A stretch of 40,394 nucleotides of DNA from Candidatus Bathyarchaeota archaeon (GTDB lineage Archaea; Thermoproteota; Bathyarchaeia; 40CM-2-53-6), in assembly GCA_005882895.1 (NCBI GenBank), contig VBBD01000023.1, forward strand, positions 1 through 40,394, read 5' to 3'. Under the pieces are notes generated by a model. That model was not told the origin of the DNA and made no database searches. It saw nothing but the letters and a program-made list of their open reading frames with translations. The stretch's first letter is position 1. Every line of letters begins with the position of its first letter. Positions 18,738-28,296 of this stretch are shown one piece after another. The position numbers and the translations under genes are program-made.

Positions 18738-21700
18738 TTGGCCCAAAAACTCGCTGAGCGAAGACGTGTGAAGAAGAGGCATGTGGGTGCCCGTGAGGGG
18801 AAACTGGTTTCTCGGCCCGCGGAGTCAGCGACACGAAAGAACGCGGAGGTCCTTGTCCGTGATCGAACTCGTGACGATTCGTTCTCAATAGTGGGGGTCG
18901 GTGCTTCTGCGGGGGGACTCGAAGCCTTCACGCAGCTGCTGCAAGAGCTACCTTCAGGCATTAACATGGCACTGGTACTGGTACAGCACCTTGACCCAAC
19001 CTACAAGAGCTTGTTGACCGAGCTTCTCTCCAGGACAACCAAGCTGGCGGTGGAAGAGGTTACTGACAGGACCCGGGTGAAGCCTGGACATGTCTACGTG
19101 ATTCCGCCGAACACGACTATGATGATTTCCAAGCGTGTTCTACACCTCACCCCTCGTGTCGAGGTTGGTAGGCATACTCCCATCGACCAATTTCTGGAGT
19201 CCCTCGCTCAGGACCAGAAGGGCAGAGCGATCGGTGTCATACTCTCCGGAACCTCCATGGATGGTATTCGTGGGCTGAGGGCCATCAAGGATGAAGGGGG
19301 AATCACAATTGCCCAAGACGAGAAGTCGGCCAAGTACTACGACCTTCCCCGGAGTGCAGTCGCGGCAGGTTGCGTCGACCTAATCCTTCGGCCACAAGAC
19401 ATCGCGCAAGAGCTTGTCAAGCTGAGCCAGCATCCCTACGTGCCTTACCTGGAAACTGAAACGGCGGAGAAGCTCTTACCGCAGAGCGACCTCGACAAGA
19501 TCTTCGGTCTACTTCGAAAAGCGACCGGGGTTGATTTTGCAGATTACAAACATGCAACCATAAAGCGACGGATTCTGAGACGAATGCTTATCCTCAAGAC
19601 GAACAAGATGGAGGATTACCTGAACAACCTAAAGACAAACCCGGGCGAATTGAGTTCCTTGTTCCAGGACATTCTAATCAATGTGACCGGATTCTTCCGC
19701 GAGCCTCAAACCTTCGACGCGTTGAAGCAGGAAGTATTTCCCAGCATTATGAAGAAAAGGTCCGCTGACGACCCCATCAGGATATGGATTCCAGGCTGCT
19801 CGACCGGAGAAGAAGTCTACTCGCTAGCCATCTGCCTCGTGGAGTACCTGGACCATTCCCCGGTTCACCCGTCGATCCAGATCTTTGCAACCGACGTGAA
19901 TGAGACAGTGTTGGAGAAGGCTCGGCAGGGCGAGTACGCTGCATCCGCTTCGATATCGGCCGAACGTCTACGACGCTTTTTCGTCAGGGTGAATGGTTCC
20001 TACCAGGTAAACAAGTCGATTCGCCGGATGTGCGTCTTCGCCAAGCAGGACGTTACAGCGGACCCGCCGTTTTCGAAGCTTGACCTGATCATATGCCGGA
20101 ACCTGCTGATCTATCTTGGGCCAGCTTTGCAAAGGAAGCTACTCCCAATATTCCACTATTCGCTCAAGTCTGCGGGGTTCCTTGTCTTAGGAGACTTTGA
20201 AACTGTGGGTGAGTTCGACAACATCTTCAAGGTGGCTAACAAGCACTTCAAGATCTATTCCAAAAGACCCGTGGTCACCCGTAAGCCCCTTGATTTTTCG
20301 ACAACGTACATTGCTAAACCAGGACGGGTTGGCAAGCCGGCAGACAATCGACTGGCTGAGAGCCAAGTCCCAGAACCGGAAATTTTCAAGGAGGCGGACC
20401 GGATCTTGCTGACAAAGTACACGCCGGCCAGCGTCATCGTGAACAGTGAGCTGGAGATTATCCAGTTTCGGGGACGCACAGGTTCTTTCCTCGAGCCGGC
20501 ACCTGGGAAGGCCAGTCTCAACGTTTTGAAGATGGCCCGCGAGGGCATGATGACGGACCTCAGAAATGTGCTAGACAGAGCGAAGAAGAGCGGCGAGATA
20601 GTTAGGAAGGAAGCGATCGCGATCAGGTCCGATGGGAAATACTTGGATGTGAACCTAGAGGTGGTGCCGCTGAAGACCAATCGAGCTCATCCCTGTTTTC
20701 TCGTGGCGTTCGAGGAAGCTTTGCCGAAGCCTGCTCCTTCAGTGACGTTGGGAAGGGCTGGAGGCGAGAAGAGTAGGAAGGAGAGGAGAGCGGAAGATCT
20801 CAAGCTTGTCCGGCTCCAGCAGGAGCTCTCTGCGACTAAGGATTATCTCCAATCGATCATCGAGGACAAGGAGGCGGCCAACGAGGAGTTGAAGGCTGCC
20901 AATGAGGAGATACAGTCTAGCAATGAGGAGTTGCAGAGTACTAACGAGGAGCTTGAAACGGCCAAGGAGGAGCTTCAGTCAACGAATGAAGAGCTGACTA
21001 CTGTTAACGAGGAGCTTCAGAACAGGAACCTTGAGCTGACGCAGGTCAACAATGATATCACGAACCTCAACGCTAGTGCGAACGTGCCGGTCCTCATGAT
21101 GGGAAGTGATCTGCGATTGCGTCGTTGGGGCCCGCTTGCCGATAAACTGTTCAATTTGAAAGCCAGCGATCTCGGCAGACCCATCTTTGACATCAACCTT
21201 GGTTTCCAGATACCGGATCTCAAAGAGACAATAAACGATGTAGTCGACAACGTCATCATCAAGGAGATAGAGGCCAAGGGTCCGCAGGGGCGCTGGTTTC
21301 TGGTCCGGATAGGACCATACCGGACAGCGGATAACAAGATCGAGGGAGCCGTCTTGGCCTTTGTCGATATCGACCGTTTGAAACAGGGTGAGGCGAAGCT
21401 TAGAGCACGTTCTGAACACTTGGAGGACTTGGTTGAGGAGAGATCTAGGATGCTAAGTAACACGACCCGGTTGGCGGCTATTGGAGAGACGGCGGGGATG
21501 GTGGGCCATGATCTCCGAAACCCCCTGCAGACTATAATCAACACGATCCATCTGGCGAAGGAGGCTATGAAAGCGAATTCAGCGTCGACACCGGAGAAGG
21601 ACCCTCGTGTTGGGAGTGCGTTGGAGACGATCCGGGAGCAGGCTGATTTCATGAACAAAATCGTGTCCGACCTGCAAGACTATGCGAAACAGGCGAAGCC

Positions 21701-22145
21701 GACATTTGTTGAGTATGACATGCAGAGGCTGATCAATGATTCTCTCTCCTCAATCCCGGTACCCAGGTCCGTGGATGTCTCATCTAGCGTTGAGACGGGC
21801 TTTCCGAAACTGAGCGTCGACCCAGGCTTACTTCGCCGCGCCTTTACCAACATTATCACCAATGCTCTGCAAGCGATGCCTGATGGTGGGAAGCTGAAGA
21901 TTAGAGCGTGGACGAGTCAGAACATTGCCGCGGTCAGCTTCGAGGACACTGGGATCGGTATTCCGGAGGATGTCAAGACCAAGATGTTCAGCCCGCTCTT
22001 CACGACGAGGGAGAAGGGAGTGGGACTCGGGTTGGCCGTGACCAAGCGTCTGATTGAATCGCACAAGGGCGAGATCAAGGTCTTCTCCAAAGTAGGCGAG
22101 GGGACGACTTTGACGGTTGAGTTGCCGCTTGACTTGAAGAGGTGA
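18738..22145 (+). CDS. CheB-CheR-coiled coil-PAS-histidine kinase fusion
   Basis: CheB VGVGASAGGLEAF / LVQHLDP / VILSGTSMDGIRG; CheR IKRRILRRM and PGCSTGEEVYSLAI; NEEL.STNEEL coiled coil; HisKA GHDLRNPLQTI; HATPase DTGIGIPEDVKTKMFSPLFTTREKGVGLGLAV. Confidence 0.95.
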   Translation: MAQKLAERRRVKKRHVGAREGKLVSRPAESATRKNAEVLVRDRTRDDSFSIVGVGASAGGLEAFTQLLQELPSGINMALVLVQHLDPTYKSLLTELLSRTTKLAVEEVTDRTRVKPGHVYVIPPNTTMMISKRVLHLTPRVEVGRHTPIDQFLESLAQDQKGRAIGVILSGTSMDGIRGLRAIKDEGGITIAQDEKSAKYYDLPRSAVAAGCVDLILRPQDIAQELVKLSQHPYVPYLETETAEKLLPQSDLDKIFGLLRKATGVDFADYKHATIKRRILRRMLILKTNKMEDYLNNLKTNPGELSSLFQDILINVTGFFREPQTFDALKQEVFPSIMKKRSADDPIRIWIPGCSTGEEVYSLAICLVEYLDHSPVHPSIQIFATDVNETVLEKARQGEYAASASISAERLRRFFVRVNGSYQVNKSIRRMCVFAKQDVTADPPFSKLDLIICRNLLIYLGPALQRKLLPIFHYSLKSAGFLVLGDFETVGEFDNIFKVANKHFKIYSKRPVVTRKPLDFSTTYIAKPGRVGKPADNRLAESQVPEPEIFKEADRILLTKYTPASVIVNSELEIIQFRGRTGSFLEPAPGKASLNVLKMAREGMMTDLRNVLDRAKKSGEIVRKEAIAIRSDGKYLDVNLEVVPLKTNRAHPCFLVAFEEALPKPAPSVTLGRAGGEKSRKERRAEDLKLVRLQQELSATKDYLQSIIEDKEAANEELKAANEEIQSSNEELQSTNEELETAKEELQSTNEELTTVNEELQNRNLELTQVNNDITNLNASANVPVLMMGSDLRLRRWGPLADKLFNLKASDLGRPIFDINLGFQIPDLKETINDVVDNVIIKEIEAKGPQGRWFLVRIGPYRTADNKIEGAVLAFVDIDRLKQGEAKLRARSEHLEDLVEERSRMLSNTTRLAAIGETAGMVGHDLRNPLQTIINTIHLAKEAMKANSASTPEKDPRVGSALETIREQADFMNKIVSDLQDYAKQAKPTFVEYDMQRLINDSLSSIPVPRSVDVSSSVETGFPKLSVDPGLLRRAFTNIITNALQAMPDGGKLKIRAWTSQNIAAVSFEDTGIGIPEDVKTKMFSPLFTTREKGVGLGLAVTKRLIESHKGEIKVFSKVGEGTTLTVELPLDLKR

Positions 22146-22154
22146 GAATCTGAG

Positions 22155-22646
22155 ATGGAAAAGAATATTCTGATTGTTGATGATGATCGGGGGATTCTGA
22201 AGAGCTTCAAGGATATTCTAGAGCCGGAGGGCTACAGCGTCGATACTGCAGAGACTGCGCTGGAAGCGGTTGAGAAGTGTAGGGCTCGGCCGTACAATCT
22301 AGCGATTATTGATATCAAGCTGCGGGATGTTGATGGGACGGATTTGTTGGCTCAGGTTCACGAGATTCTTCCGCGGTCGAGGAAGATCATGATCACGGGT
22401 TATCCGTCTCTGGAGAACGCGGTTGACTCTGTGAACTTGCAGGCGGACGCGTATATCATCAAGCCAGTGAACCCGGAGACCTTCCTCAAGGTGGTTGCGG
22501 AGAACATGGACAAGCAGCTGGAGGCTGAGCAGATGACCGAGCAGAAGGTGGTTGGCTGGGTAGAGTCTCGATACGAGGAGACGAGACGAAACAGGAGCAA
22601 GCGCAAGCCTATGGGGCCAGAGCTACTGCCGAACGCCGAGGAGTAG
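22155..22646 (+). CDS. Response regulator (receiver domain, no DNA-binding output)
   Basis: ILIVDDDRGILKSF, LAIIDIKLRDVDGTDLL, MITGYPS, YIIKPVNPETFL. Confidence 0.93.
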   Translation: MEKNILIVDDDRGILKSFKDILEPEGYSVDTAETALEAVEKCRARPYNLAIIDIKLRDVDGTDLLAQVHEILPRSRKIMITGYPSLENAVDSVNLQADAYIIKPVNPETFLKVVAENMDKQLEAEQMTEQKVVGWVESRYEETRRNRSKRKPMGPELLPNAEE

Positions 22647-22860
22647 AGAGCACGCCCCAAGGAACGAGTTGAGAATCCGATATGAGAGATCATAGAATGG
22701 AGATAGGCAATTGGAACCACTTCTTCGGAATCAGGCATTCTGGAAACGTTTTCTTGAAATCCAGTCTCTTGAAACCCCGTAACCAGTGAATTCAAGCGAC
22801 CCCTGGGGCCTATTCCAACCTCGCGGCGCCAGAGAAAAGGCCCGTCAAACGGACATGGAC

Positions 22861-23169
22861 TTACACGTAGATATTCGACTTGCCCAGCTTGTCGATGTCG
22901 AATCCTAGTCGTCCAACCATGTACTTGAAAACGTCCCTTCCGACCTCTGTCGCCTTCGCCGGGTCTACTTGGTCCTTCCGGAACCTTGAGAGTAAACTGA
23001 CAGAAATATCAGTCAAGGCAGCAACGAGCGTGACAACTTCTTCCACGGAGACCTGTTTCCGTTCCTCGAACACGTCCTTCTTGATGAACTCCAGGACCAT
23101 AGCCGCATACTTCGCCATACCGTCGCCACCCTCCTCCATATCAGAGAGCACAGAACCTGAATCAGACAT
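22861..23169 (-). CDS. Hypothetical protein
   Basis: 102-aa acidic/helical ORF. Confidence 0.5.
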   Translation of the reverse strand: MSDSGSVLSDMEEGGDGMAKYAAMVLEFIKKDVFEERKQVSVEEVVTLVAALTDISVSLLSRFRKDQVDPAKATEVGRDVFKYMVGRLGFDIDKLGKSNIYV

Positions 23170-23326
23170 AGACTGAAGGAGACATTGGCCCGCTAATAAG
23201 AACCACTACAGCTGATCATTCTTTCCTATTTTCCGATTTAAAATGGAGGGCTTCAAAACGGAGGCTAAAGTGGCGTTTTGGATTTCTACCGTTGGTTGGA
23301 AATGTATTGTTTCGGTAATCCGGTGC

Positions 23327-23863
23327 TTAGCTTTGTGAGGCTGAGGTTGAACCTGTCCGTGTCTTCGGGCGAAGTGAGTAGAACGCTATTGTTCCGCCAA
23401 CGCCTAAGGTAGCAGCGACAAGTGCGAGTTCTATCCATGTGTTTGTCGCGGTGCCAGGCTGTGTTGTGACCGTGTAGCTGAAGTAGGTGCCGTTGCTAGG
23501 GTTAACCGCCTTGTTGCTGTTGCCGTCGAAGGCCACAATATAGTATTCCACATGACCTCCGTTGTACTGCGGCGGTATGTGCGCCGTGGCTACGTGGCTT
23601 GTCGAATTGTAGGACGCCACAAGGGTAGTGTTAGCGGCCTTCCAATTGTCGGTCGTGTAAACCAGAGTCACGTTCAGCACCCCGCTATTTCCGGCCGTGA
23701 CCGTCGTTGTTACCGTGACTTGGTCGCTGGGTCCCGGAGAAGAAGGAGAGATACTAGGCGTGCTAATGGTCGGCCCAGGTGGCGGCGCAGCGACGATAGC
23801 GACAGCTGGGAGTAGCAATAGTAGTGAGAGGACAAATGCCACATTCCTTGTGAAAGACGACAT
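23327..23863 (-). CDS. Secreted/anchored Ig-like protein
   Basis: Signal peptide, beta-rich domain, C-terminal TM (WIELALVAATLGVGGTIAFYSL) and basic tail. Confidence 0.7.
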   Translation of the reverse strand: MSSFTRNVAFVLSLLLLLPAVAIVAAPPPGPTISTPSISPSSPGPSDQVTVTTTVTAGNSGVLNVTLVYTTDNWKAANTTLVASYNSTSHVATAHIPPQYNGGHVEYYIVAFDGNSNKAVNPSNGTYFSYTVTTQPGTATNTWIELALVAATLGVGGTIAFYSLRPKTRTGSTSASQS

Positions 23864-24004
23864 ACGTTTTCATAACATGTCTAGGGATACTGGAACATAC
23901 CTCTCTTGTAACCACTAGGCACTGACGAATGAAATTCTAAGCGGCTGCAAAGTCTCGTTGTGTTTGCATAGTATTGAGCCGGGCAGTGTCCAGCCCGAAA
24001 CTTC

Positions 24005-25003
24005 TCACGGTCGACCGAGCACTAGAGTCAGACCGTAGCCGAGAAGAAGCCCTAGTGCCGGGGAGATAACCCAGCTTGCAATGATGAGGAAAACGTTCCT
24101 GGAATTCATGACTCGCATTTTGCTTGCTAACCCAGACCCTATGATTCCAGAGGAAACTGTCTCGGTAGTAGACAGTGGAACTCCGAGCTGATTGGCCAGT
24201 TCGACAGTCCCTGCGCCAAGTAGCTGGGAATAGAACGCGTTAGGGTACCTGAGGCTATAGATCCCCTCTGTTAGCCTTCGTAGAGCTCCTCGACCGAGAA
24301 CAAAGACTCCGAGAACGCTCCCAATGCCGACTGCAACGGTTGCGATCTGTGGCTGGTTGGAAGGTACTCCGGCGATAAGTCCTAGCGCGTTGCTACCGGT
24401 GACGTATGCTGAGAGGAACGCCATTATTACCAGCCCGATTTTGAGCAGTGAAAGTTTCACCCAGAGGTTTCTGACGCTGTACCGGTCGTCGAGTCTAACG
24501 AAGAACAGCCCGAGAGCTGTCGCCACTATTGGCGCGCTCACCCAGAAGATCAGTATGAGAATCAGATAGTCGGTTTGTTGCAGGGTCCCGATGGCGAAGC
24601 TTACCCCGAGGATTGTCCCGGTTAGCGACTTTGATAGAGAGAGGGGGATTCTTGTGAGTTCTCCGCCGATGAAGATGAGTAGCGTTGCTAGGAGTATCGA
24701 GAAGATTTCAGTGCTGGTTTCGGATGGGAGGAACGCTTGTCTGACTCTGAAAAGCTTGGGACCTTCAATCAACAATCCCAGTAGATAGCCTGCGACGGCG
24801 ATCAGGATTCCCGACCGTCTGTTGACCATTCTGCTACCGATGATCGTCCCGCAGCATGCTGAGAGATTGTTGCCACTAACAACTGCTCCCAGAAGCCCCG
24901 CTATGACAAGGGAGAGGGCGTCTAGGGAAAGGATCAAGCTTTGTTTTCCTAAGCGCCGAGACCCTTCATTATCACGATGACCAGGTCCGACGCGTCCTCG
25001 CAA
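24005..25003 (-). CDS. PiT-type inorganic phosphate permease (real start probably internal)
   Basis: VSGNNLSACCGTIIGSRMV and GVPLSTTETVSSGIIGSGLA typical of Pho4/PiT; overlaps DUF47 ORF. Confidence 0.85.
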   Translation of the reverse strand: MRGRVGPGHRDNEGSRRLGKQSLILSLDALSLVIAGLLGAVVSGNNLSACCGTIIGSRMVNRRSGILIAVAGYLLGLLIEGPKLFRVRQAFLPSETSTEIFSILLATLLIFIGGELTRIPLSLSKSLTGTILGVSFAIGTLQQTDYLILILIFWVSAPIVATALGLFFVRLDDRYSVRNLWVKLSLLKIGLVIMAFLSAYVTGSNALGLIAGVPSNQPQIATVAVGIGSVLGVFVLGRGALRRLTEGIYSLRYPNAFYSQLLGAGTVELANQLGVPLSTTETVSSGIIGSGLASKMRVMNSRNVFLIIASWVISPALGLLLGYGLTLVLGRP

Positions 25004-25641
25004 CGGTCGAGGATATCATCAGCCTCGATCGTGGTCTCGATGTAGTTGTGGAAGGAAGCATAGTCAAGCACTTCCCAAGACCCATAGATCTCGTCGAGCA
25101 TACTGTCCTTAACATCGTCTCCCTGTTCTTCCAGCCGTTCAATCTGTCTAGCCAGTTCAAGTGATTGTTTCATGTCTGAGCCTGCAATGTTGAAGAGTTT
25201 CCGGAGCATCTGGAGCTGCATAAGTCCGATCTCGATGAGGCGAACTTGGTCTTTGCGGATGATCGCGTCAAACTCCTTAGCCTCCCGCAAGGGTCTCTTC
25301 GTCACTCTTCTAATCTGCCGTGACAAGGCATGAGCTCGGTCAAGAACACCGTCCACAGAGTCAGCTAATCTCTCGAACTCTCTCATAAGAATCGCAGAGA
25401 TTGAGCCTTTCCCAAACATTTCTTCGAGCAACTGAACTATCTTGTCACCCTGTTTCTCCAAGAGACTAATCCTGTTAGTGCACGTTTCAATGTCGGAGAG
25501 TCCGTTGGGCGAGCCAGTAAGTATCTTGATCAGCAGGTGAAGCGATTCTTCGCCCAGACTGGCGAGCTCATCGACTCGGGTGAAAGCATCCCTCTCGCCC
25601 AGCTGGAAGAAGTCTTTGACTCGACGAATCATTTGGTTCAT
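24949..25641 (-). CDS. DUF47/PhoU-like protein
   Basis: Helical ORF directly upstream of PiT; RLADSVDGVLDRAHALSRQI, IETTIEADDILDRCEDASDLVIVI. Confidence 0.85.
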   Translation of the reverse strand: MNQMIRRVKDFFQLGERDAFTRVDELASLGEESLHLLIKILTGSPNGLSDIETCTNRISLLEKQGDKIVQLLEEMFGKGSISAILMREFERLADSVDGVLDRAHALSRQIRRVTKRPLREAKEFDAIIRKDQVRLIEIGLMQLQMLRKLFNIAGSDMKQSLELARQIERLEEQGDDVKDSMLDEIYGSWEVLDYASFHNYIETTIEADDILDRCEDASDLVIVIMKGLGA

Positions 25642-25764
25642 GGCATTTCAATCTCCGGGGAAAAGAGAAATCGTTGCCTCTAACGAATCTGACAGTTCAG
25701 CCCTGAAGACCTAGAAAAGACTGCTGTACCTCTCATCTTGACCGAGCAGCACGCTAGCATCGCT

Positions 25765-27063
25765 TTAGAGACGAAGGATTAGAATCAGATTCGCAATGGC
25801 TAGGTCGATTATTGTCAACGGTATGGATCTCTTTGCGAACCGGGCGAAGGTCAACCGTTGTTTCGGCTTGTTTAGAATGTTCAGCGCGACAAGGTTGGAA
25901 GCGGTACCTACGGGCGTTGCCATTCCTCCTATTCCAGTTCCGACAGCAAGCGCCCACGCAAGTGGGGCGATGGGCACGCCCGGCGTGTTGGCCATCGCCG
26001 CGATGACAGGTATGAAGACCGTGGCCAAGGGTACATTGTCCACGACTTGTGATATGACCGCGGTGACCCATAGAACGAGAGTTACGGAAAGCGCGAGGTT
26101 TCCTCCTGAGACTTGGATCATTTCGCTTCCCAGCATCGAGAGAACTCCCGTCTTTCCCAGGGCAGCGACGAGTATGAAGAGCCCCCCGAAAAAGAAGAAT
26201 ATCTGCCAATCTATGCGAGCGAGAACGTGCTGGACCTCGTTCGACCGGGACGACTCATAGACAAGTATCAGGAATGCGGGGAGAAGAGTTGCGAGAGCCG
26301 CTGAGACCCCGAGAATTGTATGAACCACCAGGAAACTGACAGCCAGGACCAGAGATACGAGGCTGACCCTTAGCAGCCCGCGATCCTTCACCGCCTCGGA
26401 CGGGCTTCGCAAGTCGAGCACGGGTTTCTGCCGATGACGTCTCATCGCGTCCCGATGGAGAAAATTCCGGTTCTTCAAGTAGAGCAAGCCACCGTTCACG
26501 GCAATGGCGGCAAGAGCGATTGGCGCAGTGTTCTGGAGAAACTGGTTGAAGGTTAGTCCTAGAGAGGACCCGATAATGATGTTTGTTGGATCGCCTACCA
26601 TGGTGGCTATGCCGCCTATGTTTGCGGCGAGAACCTCGGCGATAACGAAGGGAACCGGGTCGATGTCCAGTCCCTCAAACACCTCGACAGTGAGTGGAAC
26701 GATGAAGAGCGCAACAGTCACGATGTCGAGCAGGGAGGCCATTCCGGCGGTCATGAGAGGGAGAAGGACGTACATGCGGATGGGATGGGCGTCCACTGAT
26801 CTAGCAAGGTGGAGTCCCATCCATTCGAAGAATCCCGCTTCTCGAAGCGATGATGCGATGATGAACATCCCTAGCAAGACGCCCAGAGCCTGCCAGTTGA
26901 TCGCCGAGGATAGGTCCGATTCGGTGAGAACGCCGGTCCCCGCCATCAGGGTTGCGCCGAGAACGGCAGCGGAGGGCTTGTGGAACTTGTCCGAGAGGAT
27001 GAGGATGTAGGTGCCGATGAAGACCCCGATGACTATGACGCCTATTGGCGTGGAGAGAACCAA
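25765..27063 (-). CDS. ArsB/NhaD (ion transporter superfamily) permease
   Basis: 12-TM pattern; ANIGGIATMVGDPTNIIIGSSLGLTFNQF and GTGIGGMATPVGTASNLVAL. Confidence 0.88.
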   Translation of the reverse strand: MVLSTPIGVIVIGVFIGTYILILSDKFHKPSAAVLGATLMAGTGVLTESDLSSAINWQALGVLLGMFIIASSLREAGFFEWMGLHLARSVDAHPIRMYVLLPLMTAGMASLLDIVTVALFIVPLTVEVFEGLDIDPVPFVIAEVLAANIGGIATMVGDPTNIIIGSSLGLTFNQFLQNTAPIALAAIAVNGGLLYLKNRNFLHRDAMRRHRQKPVLDLRSPSEAVKDRGLLRVSLVSLVLAVSFLVVHTILGVSAALATLLPAFLILVYESSRSNEVQHVLARIDWQIFFFFGGLFILVAALGKTGVLSMLGSEMIQVSGGNLALSVTLVLWVTAVISQVVDNVPLATVFIPVIAAMANTPGVPIAPLAWALAVGTGIGGMATPVGTASNLVALNILNKPKQRLTFARFAKRSIPLTIIDLAIANLILILRL

Positions 27064-27232
27064 ATTCCTCTCTGGCTAAGGCCTATTTCGTAAAAAAGCC
27101 TCGCCCAAGATTATGGCAACGAAATGCGCTCGGACCCTGCTACAACATCTTCGATCAAAATATCCTCTCTCTGACTCGAAGATGTTCCGGTTCGAAAAAG
27201 AATTCAGAGACAATCCGGGAGATACAGGAGAA

Positions 27233-27679
27233 TCATGGGCGATAAAGTTCCTGGAATTCGGCTAGGTCGTTCAGGGCTTGTTTGTCAAGCGTTTTTTCGG
27301 CCTCGTCGTCCGGCGCACGAAGGTGCTTGTCAAAGTTTCCCGACTTCAAGTTCTTGACCAGATGAGCGAACTCGTGAGCCAGAGTTAGAAGAGGCTCGCG
27401 CGATGCTTTGAAGACCGTGATTAGAAACTCGTTGTGGCCATCCTTTTCGCGGTACGAGAGTAGCCCCTCATAGTAGCCTGGCCTAGTACCTTTGAGTGGA
27501 GGAGGCGGTCTAGAACTATACTCGACAAACAGCTGGTTCCTATCTACACGGTACTTCTTGCACAGGAACAGTACGAAATCGACGAATTGGCCTGGGTATT
27601 CCTTTCCTTCCATCAATGATCGCTTCAATTCAGGACCGTTCAAAAGCTGCGCGCCCGATCTGTTGGCTTGGACAGGCAT
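27233..27679 (-). CDS. Small HExxH metalloprotease-like protein
   Basis: LLTLAHEFAHLVKNL...DDEAEKTLDKQA. Confidence 0.6.
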   Translation of the reverse strand: MPVQANRSGAQLLNGPELKRSLMEGKEYPGQFVDFVLFLCKKYRVDRNQLFVEYSSRPPPPLKGTRPGYYEGLLSYREKDGHNEFLITVFKASREPLLTLAHEFAHLVKNLKSGNFDKHLRAPDDEAEKTLDKQALNDLAEFQELYRP

Positions 27680-27765
27680 CCTATACTAGTTTCCCGCCCC
27701 GCGAACAGCCATCCCAACCAGAACAACTCCTACAAACACCAAAGGTCCCGGGCTTGCAAAAAGAA

Positions 27766-27975
27766 AAACTCGCCCATTTCAAGCCCTGATCGCAATTCTG
27801 GGACCTCCTTAGAGACTCTCCCGAAATTCGTTCGGAATTGTCGCCAACTTTCCATTACCATCCCAGCCAAGATTGCGCCCTGAATTGCCTGACTCGCCCA
27901 TTATCAGTGCCGGACAGGAAATGGTTTCTAGAAAATAGGGGATCTTAGCGACTCGACCTCGCGAGGCAAGAGTGC
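27766..27975 (-). repeat. ~210-bp intergenic element, copy B
   Basis: Reverse strand gcactcttgcctcgcgag...cgctaagatcccc...tccggcactgataatgggcgagtc..attcagggcgc...gatcagggcttgaaatgggcgagttt aligns end-to-end with copy A at 39895..40113. Confidence 0.75.
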
Positions 27976-27999
27976 TCGGCTCGGGAATCCAGACGTTAG

Positions 28000-28130
28000 A
28001 AATCGGCTATTATCAGCCCCGATCACAATTCCAAGCCCACGATTTCCAGAACACAACTTTCCACGCTTAACCACAGGGGAAAACACGGAGATCGAAAAAG
28101 GCCAGACAAGCCCATAATACGCCCGTCTCA
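28000..28130 (-). repeat. Partial/degenerate copy C of the same element
   Basis: Reverse strand gtattatgggcttgtctggc...ggaaagttg..ttggaattgtgatcggggctgataatagccgattt. Confidence 0.5.
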
Positions 28131-28296
28131 AAGAAACAAACCGGAACAAAGCCCGGACAGAGACATCCAACAGAAAAATTTCAGGCAGATTGCTAAAAGC
28201 TCCCACGACGCCCACGACGAAAGAGTGGTTCCTGGGCGAGTATCACACACGGTTTTGAGCATAGTTTTTTATCAACAGCACTACGGCCGAGACCTC

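Noticed and set aside
25754-26209. 151-aa reverse ORF and overlapping forward ORFs in the permease gene
   Set aside because: Shadow frames of the ArsB/NhaD-type permease.
27766-28130. CRISPR array
   Set aside because: Repeats are degenerate, units are ~110 bp and there are no uniform spacers or cas genes.
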